Source: Flavobacterium magnum (lineage in GTDB: Bacteria; Bacteroidota; Bacteroidia; Flavobacteriales; Flavobacteriaceae). Taken from it: a DNA stretch of 64,000 nucleotides. Under the pieces are notes generated by a model. It did no database searches. It saw nothing but the letters and a program-made list of their open reading frames with translations, and was not told the origin of the DNA. Position numbers and translations under genes: made by a program. Location: the NCBI RefSeq assembly GCF_003055625.1, contig NZ_CP028811.1, forward strand, positions 744,001 to 808,000, written 5' to 3'. How positions within the stretch are numbered: the first letter of the stretch is position 1; every line of letters starts with the position of its first letter. This document shows positions 26,103 through 34,088 of this stretch, piece after piece.

Positions 26103-27593
26103 ATGTCAATCTGGAGAAGAAAATCACTGGCGCAATTGATGAGCGAAGCGTCGGAATCAGAAAAAGGATTAAAAAGGACGCTGACGGCCTGGTCACTGGT
26201 CGCATTGGGAATCGGGGCCATTATCGGTGCCGGACTCTTCGTAAGGACCGCGACTGCCGCTGCACAAAACGCAGGGCCCTCGGTAACGATTGGATTTATC
26301 GTAGCGGCAATCGGATGCGCATTGGCCGGGTTATGCTACGCCGAATTGTCGTCGTCCATCCCGATTTCAGGCAGCGCTTACACTTACACTTACGCCACCA
26401 TGGGCGAATTGCTCGCCTGGATTATCGGCTGGGATTTAATCCTTGAATACGCCGTCGGCGCCGCGACAGTGGGCATAGCGTGGAGCGAATACCTCAACAA
26501 TTTACTGACCAATGTCCTGCACGTCAGTCCCATACCCTACTCGCTGTCCCATTCCCCGTTCCAGTCGATGACAGATCCGGCTACGGGCGAGGTGCTGCAC
26601 GGAATGATCAACCTGCCGGCCTTTTTTATTGTGGCGTTGATCAGTTTGCTGCTCATTAAAGGCACGCAGGAATCGGCATTTGTCAATGGACTGATCGTCG
26701 TGCTTAAGACTTCCATTGTAATCATGATCATCATTTTCGGCTGGCATTTTATCAATGATGCAAACCATACGCCTTACATTCCACCTGTGTCAACCTACAC
26801 TGATGAGTCCGGCGTCGGGCACCATTTCGGAGGGATTATGGGCATACTGGGTGCTGCCGGAACCGTATTCTTTGCCTTTATCGGTTTTGATGCAGTAAGT
26901 ACCGCAGCACAGGAAACCAAAAATCCGAAACGCGACATGCCGATTGGTATCCTGGGATCCCTGGCGGTATGTACCGTGTTATATATCCTTTTTGCGCATG
27001 TACTGACCGGGGTGGCCACCGTGGAAGATTTCAGGACAGGAGGCAAGGAAGCGTCAGTCGCCTTCGCCATCAGCAAATATATGGTCGGTTATGAGTGGCT
27101 CGCACAATTTGTAACCGTGGCCATCCTCGCCGGATTCTCTTCAGTAATCCTCGTGATACTTTTAGGGCAGTCCCGCGTTTTTTATGCCATGGGTAAAGAC
27201 GGATTGCTGCCAAAAGCTTTCGGCGACGTACACCCTAAATACAAGACACCTTATAAAGCCAACCTCGTCATTTTGGTTATTGTCGGATTGTTTGCGGCAT
27301 TCATTCCGGGTGACATTGTAGGCGATATGACCGGCATCGGAACGTTGTTCGCGTTCATTCTTGTCTGCATTTCAGTCATCGTGTTGCGGAAACGCGAACC
27401 GGATATGCCCCGTGAATTCCGGACCCCGTTTGTGCCTGTGGTGCCAATCCTGGGCATCGCCGTTTGCCTGGCCATGATTTACGGCCTGGGCTGGACCAAT
27501 TGGCTCAGGTTAGCCGGATGGCTCGTACTGGGACTGATTTTCTATTTCACCTACGGAAAGAAGAACAGCAGGCTGAACCAACCGCAGCCATAA
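26103..27593 (+). CDS. APC-family amino-acid permease
   Basis: A 496-residue inner-membrane transporter with about twelve helices. The N-terminal GIGAIIGAGLFVRTATAAAQNAGP segment (helix 1 break, GAGLF) and CALAGLCYAELSS are APC signatures, and GWDLILEYAVGAATVGIAWSEYLN, with KNPKRDMPIGILGSL after helix 6, resembles the cationic amino-acid transporter (CAT/YfnA) subgroup. Substrate not determinable. It precedes the aromatic degradation genes but is separated from them by a strong hairpin. Confidence 0.88.
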   Translation: MSIWRRKSLAQLMSEASESEKGLKRTLTAWSLVALGIGAIIGAGLFVRTATAAAQNAGPSVTIGFIVAAIGCALAGLCYAELSSSIPISGSAYTYTYATMGELLAWIIGWDLILEYAVGAATVGIAWSEYLNNLLTNVLHVSPIPYSLSHSPFQSMTDPATGEVLHGMINLPAFFIVALISLLLIKGTQESAFVNGLIVVLKTSIVIMIIIFGWHFINDANHTPYIPPVSTYTDESGVGHHFGGIMGILGAAGTVFFAFIGFDAVSTAAQETKNPKRDMPIGILGSLAVCTVLYILFAHVLTGVATVEDFRTGGKEASVAFAISKYMVGYEWLAQFVTVAILAGFSSVILVILLGQSRVFYAMGKDGLLPKAFGDVHPKYKTPYKANLVILVIVGLFAAFIPGDIVGDMTGIGTLFAFILVCISVIVLRKREPDMPREFRTPFVPVVPILGIAVCLAMIYGLGWTNWLRLAGWLVLGLIFYFTYGKKNSRLNQPQP

Positions 27594-27610
27594 TGCATGG
27601 AAAATCTATC

Positions 27611-27652
27611 GAAAAGGGATTAAAGCAATGGTTTTAATCCCTTTTCGGTTTT
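27611..27652 (+). terminator. Permease terminator
   Basis: Perfect 14-bp stem GAAAAGGGATTAAA / TTTAATCCCTTTTC with an eight-base loop; followed by GGTTTTTAAA. The rest of the spacer to 27844 shows no convincing gene. Confidence 0.7.
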
Positions 27653-27844
27653 TAAATATTTGCCAACAAAAGCCGGCACGAAATATTTTTTCCGATATTT
27701 GTTACTATGAAAACGGGTTGGAACGATTTATTGTCACATTTAAAATTCCTCATCAAGAGAAATCCGGAATGAGCCATTTTGGTTTTTTAGCGTCACTGGA
27801 AGCTGGCTGGTTCAGCTTAACTTTAACCCTTTAAACTAAATAAA

Positions 27845-29002
27845 ATGCCAATTTATCACAAACTCGGGACCTTCCCCAACAAGCGGCATATCCAGTTCGA
27901 AAAACCAAATGGCGGCTTGTATTATGAGCAGCTGTTCGGCACCGAAGGTTTTCACGGACATTCGTCGCTGTTATACCATGTGCACCGGCCGACGCAGGTG
28001 AAGGAAATCAACAAATCCTATTCGGTTGAACCAAAGATTGCCATAGGTAAAAACATCAAATCGTTACTCTTCAAGGGGTTTGAACTGAAGCCCGAAGCGG
28101 ATTTCCTGGACAGCCGCAAAGCCATGCTCGTGAACCGCGACTGCATTATCGGACTCGCCGCACCGCAACAGTCACTAACGGCATATTTCTACAAAAACGC
28201 TGACGCCGACGAGATGATTTTCATCCATAAAGGCAAAGGGAAGCTGCGCACGATGATGGGTAACATCCCTTTCCAATACGGCGATTACCTGATTATCCCC
28301 CGCGGGATGATCTACCAGATTGAGTTTGAAACCGCAGAAAACCGGTTGTTTTATGTCGAATCTTACACGCCCTTTTACACGCCAAAACGGTACAAGAATG
28401 CATCGGGCCAGCATCTGGAACATGCCCCGTTCTGCGAACGCGATTTCATACTCCCAAACGAGCTGGAGACACATGACGAAAAGGGCGACTTTCTGATCAA
28501 AATAAAGAAAGAAGGCATGATGCATGAAGTGGTGTATGCGACGCATCCTTTTGACGTGGTAGGCTGGGACGGGTACAATTTCCCGTACGGATTCAGCATC
28601 CACAATTTCGAACCGATTACCGGCCGCGTGCACCAGCCGCCTCCGGTACACCAGACTTTCGAAACCGCGGCATTTGTCGTTTGTTCGTTCTGCCCAAGGC
28701 TTTACGATTACCACCCGAAATCGATTCCCGCACCGTATAACCACAGCAATATTGACAGCGATGAAGTGCTTTATTATGTTGACGGGGATTTTATGAGCCG
28801 CAACAATATTGAACAAGGGCACATCACTTTACATCCGAAAGGCATTCCACACGGGCCTGCGCCGGGCGCCATGGAACGCAGTATTGGAAAAACAGTCACG
28901 GAAGAACTGGCCGTGATGGTGGATACTTTCCGTCCGTTGATGGTTACGGAAGAAGCGATGCGTCTTGACGACGGCCAATACTATAAATCGTGGGTTGAAT
29001 AA
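27845..29002 (+). CDS. hmgA: Homogentisate 1,2-dioxygenase
   Basis: A 385-residue cupin-fold Fe(II) dioxygenase that opens the ring of homogentisate to maleylacetoacetate. Recognisable segments are MPIYHKLGTFPNKRHIQF, GFHGHSSLLYHVHRPTQV, and the C-terminal metal site region HGPAPGAMERSIG with preceding YNHSNIDSDEVLYYVDGDF. It is shorter than the ~440-residue Pseudomonas/human enzyme, as usual for Bacteroidota. hppD follows after 61 bases, giving two successive steps of tyrosine breakdown in one unit. Confidence 0.93.
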   Translation: MPIYHKLGTFPNKRHIQFEKPNGGLYYEQLFGTEGFHGHSSLLYHVHRPTQVKEINKSYSVEPKIAIGKNIKSLLFKGFELKPEADFLDSRKAMLVNRDCIIGLAAPQQSLTAYFYKNADADEMIFIHKGKGKLRTMMGNIPFQYGDYLIIPRGMIYQIEFETAENRLFYVESYTPFYTPKRYKNASGQHLEHAPFCERDFILPNELETHDEKGDFLIKIKKEGMMHEVVYATHPFDVVGWDGYNFPYGFSIHNFEPITGRVHQPPPVHQTFETAAFVVCSFCPRLYDYHPKSIPAPYNHSNIDSDEVLYYVDGDFMSRNNIEQGHITLHPKGIPHGPAPGAMERSIGKTVTEELAVMVDTFRPLMVTEEAMRLDDGQYYKSWVE

Positions 29003-29063
29003 AAATAGACTTATAACATCCCTTCGGGAACATGACATCCAAAAGGGATTAAAAAAATAACAA

Positions 29064-30224
29064 ATGAGTAAAGAAGTAAAATCCGTTGAATACGGACTCG
29101 AAAAAATATTTGAAGGGGCACAGGACTTCCTGCCGCTTTTAGGAACCGATTACGTCGAATTGTATGTAGGCAATGCCAGACAGGCTGCCCATTTTTATAA
29201 GACCGCTTTCGGTTACCAGTCATTGGCATATGCAGGCCTCGAAACCGGTGTACGTGATCGCGCTTCATATGTGTTGAAACAGGACAAAATCCGTTTGGTG
29301 CTCACGACCCCGCTCAATGCGGATTCCCCTATCAACGAGCACCTTAAAAAACACGGTGACGGTGTCAAAGTGGCAGCGCTCTGGGTTGAGGACGCCACAA
29401 GCGCTTTCAATGAAACCACCAAACGCGGTGCCAGGCCATTCATGGAGCCGACGGTTGAAGAAGACGAATACGGCACGGTTGTGCGCTCCGGGATTTACAC
29501 CTATGGCGAAACCGTGCACATTTTTGTCGAAAGAAAAAATTACACCGGCGTATTCCTCCCCGGATACAAAACCTGGGAATCGGATTACAATCCCACACCC
29601 ACCGGATTAAAATACATCGACCATATGGTGGGCAACGTCGGCTGGGGCGAGATGAACACCTGGGTAAAATGGTATGAGGAAGTGATGGGATTCGTGAATT
29701 TCCTTTCATTTGATGACAAGCAGATCAATACGGAATACTCCGCCCTGATGAGTAAGGTAATGTCTAACGGCAACGGTCGCATTAAATTCCCGATCAACGA
29801 ACCCGCAGAGGGCAAGAAAAAATCCCAGATTGAGGAATATCTTGATTTTTACGGTGGACCGGGCATACAGCACATTGCCATCGCCACCGATGACATCATC
29901 AAAACGGTTACCGAATTGCGCGCCCGTGGCGTTGAATTCCTCTCGGCGCCACCGCATGCGTATTACGAAGCCATCCCGGAACGACTCGGCGAGCATATGA
30001 AAATGATGAAAGAGGACCTCGGTACAATTGAAAAGCTCGCAATCATGGTCGACGCCGATGAAGAAGGCTATTTACTGCAGATTTTCACCAAGCCAGTGCA
30101 GGACCGCCCTACACTGTTTTTCGAAATCATACAGCGGATGGGTGCAAAGGGCTTCGGCGCGGGCAATTTCAAGGCGCTGTTTGAGTCAATTGAACGGGAA
30201 CAGGCAAAACGCGGAACTTTATAA
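29064..30224 (+). CDS. hppD: 4-hydroxyphenylpyruvate dioxygenase
   Basis: A 386-residue Fe(II) enzyme with two vicinal-oxygen-chelate domains, making homogentisate from 4-hydroxyphenylpyruvate. The N-terminal domain starts TDYVELYVGNARQAAHFYKTAFG; the C-terminal domain carries the iron ligands in KYIDHMVGNV (His), GIQHIAIATDDI (His) and LFFEIIQRMG (Glu). It feeds hmgA immediately upstream. The 289-base spacer after it contains a putative small RNA. Confidence 0.96.
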   Translation: MSKEVKSVEYGLEKIFEGAQDFLPLLGTDYVELYVGNARQAAHFYKTAFGYQSLAYAGLETGVRDRASYVLKQDKIRLVLTTPLNADSPINEHLKKHGDGVKVAALWVEDATSAFNETTKRGARPFMEPTVEEDEYGTVVRSGIYTYGETVHIFVERKNYTGVFLPGYKTWESDYNPTPTGLKYIDHMVGNVGWGEMNTWVKWYEEVMGFVNFLSFDDKQINTEYSALMSKVMSNGNGRIKFPINEPAEGKKKSQIEEYLDFYGGPGIQHIAIATDDIIKTVTELRARGVEFLSAPPHAYYEAIPERLGEHMKMMKEDLGTIEKLAIMVDADEEGYLLQIFTKPVQDRPTLFFEIIQRMGAKGFGAGNFKALFESIEREQAKRGTL

Positions 30225-30310
30225 ATCTGTAAATTTTTTGAATGATTCGCATCCGAAAACGTTATTCTAAATCATTTTTTATGAATTATGTGTTAAAGTA
30301 AACTTTTCGA

Positions 30311-30340
30311 TTGGAATAGTTGAATTGTTACTTATCTTTG
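30311..30340 (+). promoter_or_regulatory. TTG-N19-TATCTTTG promoter of candidate small RNA
   Basis: TTG at 30311-30313, 19-base spacer, TATCTTTG at 30333-30340: one of the best promoters in the window. Confidence 0.75.
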
Positions 30341-30345
30341 CACTC

Positions 30346-30456
30346 GCAAAAACGAAGGGGTGGTTCCCGGAGTTTTTATGTAAATTTTTCATAATTTATA
30401 GTTTTGGTTGGTTAATAGCATAAAAACTCAGTCATTAATTTGACTGGGTTTTTTTG
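30346..30456 (+). ncRNA. Candidate small RNA or transcription attenuator
   Basis: No ORF lies between the promoter at 30311-30340 and an 11-bp terminator at 30424-30456, so a transcript of about 110 nt is predicted. Its 5' end can form AAAAAC / GTTTTT closing a purine internal loop (GAA / GGA) and a GGG / CCC helix (30348-30377). AGTTTT at 30400-30405 can pair with AAAACT at 30423-30428, which would compete with the terminator stem. I find no 4.5S, 6S or tmRNA signature. It is either a free-standing sRNA or the leader of the DUF3108 gene. Confidence 0.6.
30422..30456 (+). terminator. Terminator of candidate small RNA
   Basis: AAACTCAGTCA / TGACTGGGTTT stem (11 bp, one G-U), loop TTAATT, followed by a run of T. 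Confidence 0.9.
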
Positions 30457-30470
30457 TTTTGGTACTTTTG
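30440..30470 (+). promoter_or_regulatory. TTG-N20-TACTTTTG promoter of DUF3108 gene
   Basis: TTG at 30440-30442 (inside the terminator loop/arm), 20-base spacer, TACTTTTG at 30463-30470; the ATG is at 30514. Confidence 0.6.
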
Positions 30471-30513
30471 GTATAGTTTTTGCTTCTCTGTCAAGCAAAA
30501 AATTTAAAACGCT

Positions 30514-31290
30514 ATGAAAAAATTAATGACTGTATTTTTGTTTGTAATCCTTACGAGTTTTACAACACAAAAAGAAAGGGCTTTTGATGTCGGGGAATAT
30601 TTTAAGCTGCGTATTCACTACGGGTTTGTTACCGCGGGATATGCCACATTGGAAGTCAAGGAAGCGGTGCGCAATAACAAAAAGATATTCCATGCTATTG
30701 GGAAAGGATATACTACCGGCATGTCGAAGTTGTTTTTCAAGGTCGACGATAATTATGAAAGCTATTTTGACAAGGAAACCGGAAAGCCATACCAGTTTGT
30801 AAGGAAAATCGATGAAGGCGGCTACACCAAGAACCAGGAAGGCTTTTTCAGCCAGTCTGAAGATGAAGTGACCATCAAGGATTATAAAAATAAGACTGAA
30901 AAGACCTTCAAGGTTCCTGATAACGTGCAGGATATCATGTCAACCTTTTATTGCCTGAGAAACCATCCCAATGTGGATAAACTTAAAGTGGGCGAATCGA
31001 TATCAATCGACATGTTTTTTGACGATGAAACGACGAAGTTTAAGTTAAAATTTATGGGAAGGGAAGATATAAAAACTAAATTTGGCACGATCCCGACCAT
31101 GATTTTCAGGCCTTATGTACAGGCTGGGCGCGTCTTTAAGGAACAGGAAAGTTTAACCATCTGGATTTCAGATGACGATAACAAGATGCCGATACGATTA
31201 AAAGCGTCACTCGCGGTAGGTTCGATTAAAGCCGATCTCGAGGCATTCAAGGGATTGAAATATCCTTTTACCGTAAAAGTAAAACCATAA
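30514..31290 (+). CDS. DUF3108 domain protein, exported
   Basis: A 258-residue protein with a signal-like N terminus (residues 1-17, MKKLMTVFLFVILTSFT) and a DUF3108-type beta-rich domain: FKLRIHYGFVTAGYATLEVKE (in part), SKLFFKVDDNYESYFDKETG, and IWISDDDNKMPIRLKASLAVGSI near the end. It is probably periplasmic; family members are uncharacterised. Its stop overlaps the next start region (the tryptophan dioxygenase ATG follows directly), so the two are co-transcribed. Confidence 0.85.
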   Translation: MKKLMTVFLFVILTSFTTQKERAFDVGEYFKLRIHYGFVTAGYATLEVKEAVRNNKKIFHAIGKGYTTGMSKLFFKVDDNYESYFDKETGKPYQFVRKIDEGGYTKNQEGFFSQSEDEVTIKDYKNKTEKTFKVPDNVQDIMSTFYCLRNHPNVDKLKVGESISIDMFFDDETTKFKLKFMGREDIKTKFGTIPTMIFRPYVQAGRVFKEQESLTIWISDDDNKMPIRLKASLAVGSIKADLEAFKGLKYPFTVKVKP

Positions 31291-32223
31291 ATGAGTACAA
31301 CACAGACCGACGAGCTTTTAAATAAAATTGATGCCAAATTTCAGGCTTTAAACCAAAAAACCGACACCCATCTCGAAGGTCTGCTTTGGTCTAAACCTAT
31401 AACATATTGGGACTACATCCAAACGGATGCCCTGCTTAACTTGCAGACGCAGCGCACCACGCTTCCTGACGAAATGGTATTTATCATGTACCATCAGGTT
31501 AACGAACTGCTGTTTAAAATGATCCTTTGGGAAATCGACCAGATTTCTGAATCTGAAAAACCGGAAACCGACTTTTTCACGGAACGGCTCATGCGCATCA
31601 GCCGCTATTTTAACATGCTGACCACCTCATTCGATATCATGGGCGACGGCATGGAGGTCGAGCAATACATGAAATTCAGAAACACACTTACCCCGGCAAG
31701 CGGATTCCAGAGTGCCCAATATCGCATCATCGAATTTGCATCGACTGACCTCATAAACCTGATTGACTACCGATTCCGCGCCACCATCGACCGGAACACA
31801 CCCTTCGAGCATGCGTTTGAGCATTTGTATTGGCAGGCCGCAGGCAAAGATTACCATACGAGCAAAAAATCGTTCCTCATCGAGGAATTTGAAAGGAAAT
31901 ACAAAGCCGATTTCCTGCGTAAGATGGAGCACTACAATAAAAACAATATCTGGCAGAAATTCCGCCAACTCCCTGCCGAAGATCAGAACAATCCCGACCT
32001 GATTACCGCCATGAGGCATTACGACCACACCGTGAACATTACCTGGGTAATGGGACACCTGAATGCGGCCAAAAAATATATCGACAGCGGACGCGGGAAT
32101 GGCGAAGCTACCGGAGGCAGCGACTGGAAGAAATACATGCATCCGAAATACCAGCGCAGGATTTTTTTTCCTGAACTCTGGTCTGCAGCAGAACTTACCT
32201 CGTGGGGTGAAGAAAATAGTTAA
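31291..32223 (+). CDS. Tryptophan 2,3-dioxygenase family protein
   Basis: A 310-residue all-helical heme enzyme opening the indole ring of tryptophan to N-formylkynurenine. YHQVNELLFKMILWEIDQI (substrate helix), MEVEQYMKFRNTLTPASGFQSAQYR (shown in parts; the LTPASGFQSAQYR signature is characteristic of TDO) and a C-terminal VMGHLNAAKKYI helix whose His256 is a candidate heme ligand are visible. It starts at the base after the DUF3108 stop. With hmgA and hppD it makes this region an aromatic amino-acid catabolism cluster. Confidence 0.9.
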   Translation: MSTTQTDELLNKIDAKFQALNQKTDTHLEGLLWSKPITYWDYIQTDALLNLQTQRTTLPDEMVFIMYHQVNELLFKMILWEIDQISESEKPETDFFTERLMRISRYFNMLTTSFDIMGDGMEVEQYMKFRNTLTPASGFQSAQYRIIEFASTDLINLIDYRFRATIDRNTPFEHAFEHLYWQAAGKDYHTSKKSFLIEEFERKYKADFLRKMEHYNKNNIWQKFRQLPAEDQNNPDLITAMRHYDHTVNITWVMGHLNAAKKYIDSGRGNGEATGGSDWKKYMHPKYQRRIFFPELWSAAELTSWGEENS

Positions 32224-32231
32224 ATCCCTCA

Positions 32232-33473
32232 ATGTCCCCTGTTTTGAAAAAAGCCCTCCTCACGCTGCTGCTACTCTGTCTTATTTCCTGCGGAAAAGAG
32301 CAAAAACAAAAGCCTGCAGCAGCAATTAAAAAACCGGTACCTGTCGTTGTTGAATTCGGATTTAAATTCAATGATTTTGACGTAGTACAGGATACTGTCG
32401 TAAGCGGCGACACTTTCGGGAGTTTGCTTGAAAAGGAAAACCTGGGCACGTTAAAAGTCCATGAAATTGTCGAGAAAGTCAAAGATTCATTCGACGTCAG
32501 GAAAATCCGTGCCGGTAAGCCCTACACTTTACTGCGTTCGAAAGACCAGTCCAAAAAATTGCAGGTTTTTGTCTACCAGCCGGACCGCACGTCTTACTAC
32601 GTAGTCGATCTGCGGGATTCGGTGATCACTTACCGAAAAACCAAACCGGTTTCGCTTAAAAGGCGCACAATCGCCTGTGCCCTAGACGGCTCGTTGTCCG
32701 AAACGCTTGAACGGCAGAAAGTACACGCCTCATTGGCTACCGATATTTCGAAGATTTATGCCTGGTCCATCGATTTCTTCAAATTACAGAAAGGCGACCG
32801 ATTTGCCATCACGTTTACCGAAAGGTACATCAACGACACAATTTACGATGGCGTGGAAAACCTTGAAGCTTCCTTTTTCGAATACAAAGGCAAAATCATT
32901 TATGCATTCCCGTTCAAACAGGACACGACCTCCTCGAAGGTTGATTATTATGATGAAGAAGGTAAAGTGCTGAAAAACATGTTCCTGAAGGCCCCGCTGA
33001 AATTCGTGAACATCACATCGCGTTATGCCAGGAACCGTTTCCATCCGGTCCAGCACGTCTGGAAAGCACATAAAGGTACCGATTATGCCGCACCCACAGG
33101 AACACCGATCATGACTACCGCAGCCGGTGTGGTGGAAAATACGGGATACACTGCCGGCAATGGGAATTTTGTGAAAGTCCGCCACAACCGGACTTACGAA
33201 ACCCAATACCTGCACATGTCTAAAATCCTTGTGAGGCGCGGGCAACACGTCAGTCAGGGCGATGTAATCGGGCGCGTCGGAAGCACCGGACTGGCCACCG
33301 GACCCCATGTGTGCTATCGCTTTTGGGTTAATGGCGCCCAAGTCGACGCATTGAAGCTTAAACTCCCGAATTCAGAACCGATGGCTGCAAAATACAAACC
33401 GCGTTTCCTAAAAGAAATGGCGCCGTTAAAGCGTGAACTGGACAGCGTCGCAAAGCTGAAACTGCAGATGTAA
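32232..33473 (+). CDS. M23 (LytM-type) peptidase lipoprotein
   Basis: A 413-residue protein with a lipobox (LISC, Cys20), an N-terminal LysM/OapA-like region (VVSGDTFGSLLEKENLGTLK) and a C-terminal M23 domain. Zinc ligands are visible in HKGTDYAAPTGTP (His and Asp). The last motif, normally GPHLHxE, reads GPHVCYRF, with Cys361 where the second histidine would be. Such enzymes cleave peptidoglycan cross-links. It starts eight bases after the tryptophan dioxygenase stop. Whether the Cys keeps zinc binding or marks a regulatory paralogue is unknown. Confidence 0.88.
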   Translation: MSPVLKKALLTLLLLCLISCGKEQKQKPAAAIKKPVPVVVEFGFKFNDFDVVQDTVVSGDTFGSLLEKENLGTLKVHEIVEKVKDSFDVRKIRAGKPYTLLRSKDQSKKLQVFVYQPDRTSYYVVDLRDSVITYRKTKPVSLKRRTIACALDGSLSETLERQKVHASLATDISKIYAWSIDFFKLQKGDRFAITFTERYINDTIYDGVENLEASFFEYKGKIIYAFPFKQDTTSSKVDYYDEEGKVLKNMFLKAPLKFVNITSRYARNRFHPVQHVWKAHKGTDYAAPTGTPIMTTAAGVVENTGYTAGNGNFVKVRHNRTYETQYLHMSKILVRRGQHVSQGDVIGRVGSTGLATGPHVCYRFWVNGAQVDALKLKLPNSEPMAAKYKPRFLKEMAPLKRELDSVAKLKLQM

Positions 33474-33932
33474 TCAGTTTTTGGTTTCTGTGGTAACCGA
33501 TTTCGTACAAGGCCGGTCTGCTGACGGGCAATCGCCATTACACACCCATTTGCCTTCAAAAACAGCCGGGTTGCACGCATTCGAGCAACCGGTACACGTG
33601 GCTATGCCCCATGGCTCTTCCTGTCCCTTATAAAAAGAAAGGTAGCCGTTTTTCAGTTCAAGCGCGCGCGCGACCTTTACGCTGTGATCCCGGTTGGATG
33701 CCAAAAGCATATAGTAGGTCTTGCCGGTGCTGTCATCCATTCCGGAACGGATTTCGAAGTTGACAAGGATGGCCGGAATCTTTTGCTCCAGCAGCATTTG
33801 CTCCCATTTTTGCTTGATCGGATCGAGGTTAGCCGTGATTCTGTGCTGCGCATTCCGGACAATCCCGATTTGTTGTGCATGGGCAAAATTGACCAGGCCG
33901 CAAAGCATGAACGCTAAAAATATTTTTTTCAT
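33474..33932 (-). CDS. Secreted cysteine-rich protein, 152 aa
   Basis: I do not recognise a family. From ATG 33932 the product has a clear signal peptide (residues 1-19, LVNFAHA before QQIG), a middle domain of about 90 residues, and a C-terminal segment of roughly 35 residues with seven cysteines (ATCTGCSNACNPAVF ... WVCNGDCPSADRPC), which suggests disulfides or metal binding in the periplasm. The ORF extends to 33962 but those codons overlap the promoter element. It is convergent with the M23 gene, whose stop is the preceding base. Confidence 0.75.
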   Translation of the reverse strand: MKKIFLAFMLCGLVNFAHAQQIGIVRNAQHRITANLDPIKQKWEQMLLEQKIPAILVNFEIRSGMDDSTGKTYYMLLASNRDHSVKVARALELKNGYLSFYKGQEEPWGIATCTGCSNACNPAVFEGKWVCNGDCPSADRPCTKSVTTETKN

Positions 33933-33946
33933 TTTCAATTTTAATG

Positions 33947-33954
33947 CAAAGGTA
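33947..33954 (-). promoter_or_regulatory. TAnnTTTG promoter element for cysteine-rich protein gene
   Basis: Minus-strand TACCTTTG, 14 bases before ATG 33932; a TTG lies 24 bases further upstream. Confidence 0.55.
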
Positions 33955-34034
33955 AAATTCAATCGTTAAAAAAAAAGTCAAGCGCAAAATAATCGCTTTC
34001 ACACGGCACTACAAGGCTTTCGTTTCACAACTTA

Positions 34035-34067
34035 TTGATAAACTTATGAACTAAAATTGTAGCTTTG
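34035..34067 (+). promoter_or_regulatory. TTG-N22-TAGCTTTG promoter for pgi
   Basis: TTG 34035-34037, 22-base spacer, TAGCTTTG 34060-34067. It shows that pgi cannot start at 34065. Confidence 0.65.
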
Positions 34068-34088
34068 CAACTGCTAAAATCGCAGCTG

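Noticed and set aside
27708..27773. 21-codon ORF (MKTGWNDLLSHLKF...) upstream of hmgA as a leader peptide
   Set aside because: No promoter or attenuator hairpin fits it and it has no run of aromatic codons.
30346..30456. 4.5S (SRP) RNA, 6S RNA or tmRNA for the candidate transcript
   Set aside because: The conserved SRP GGAA tetraloop segment, the 6S bubble and the tmRNA tRNA-like ends are not seen, and the length does not fit 6S or tmRNA.
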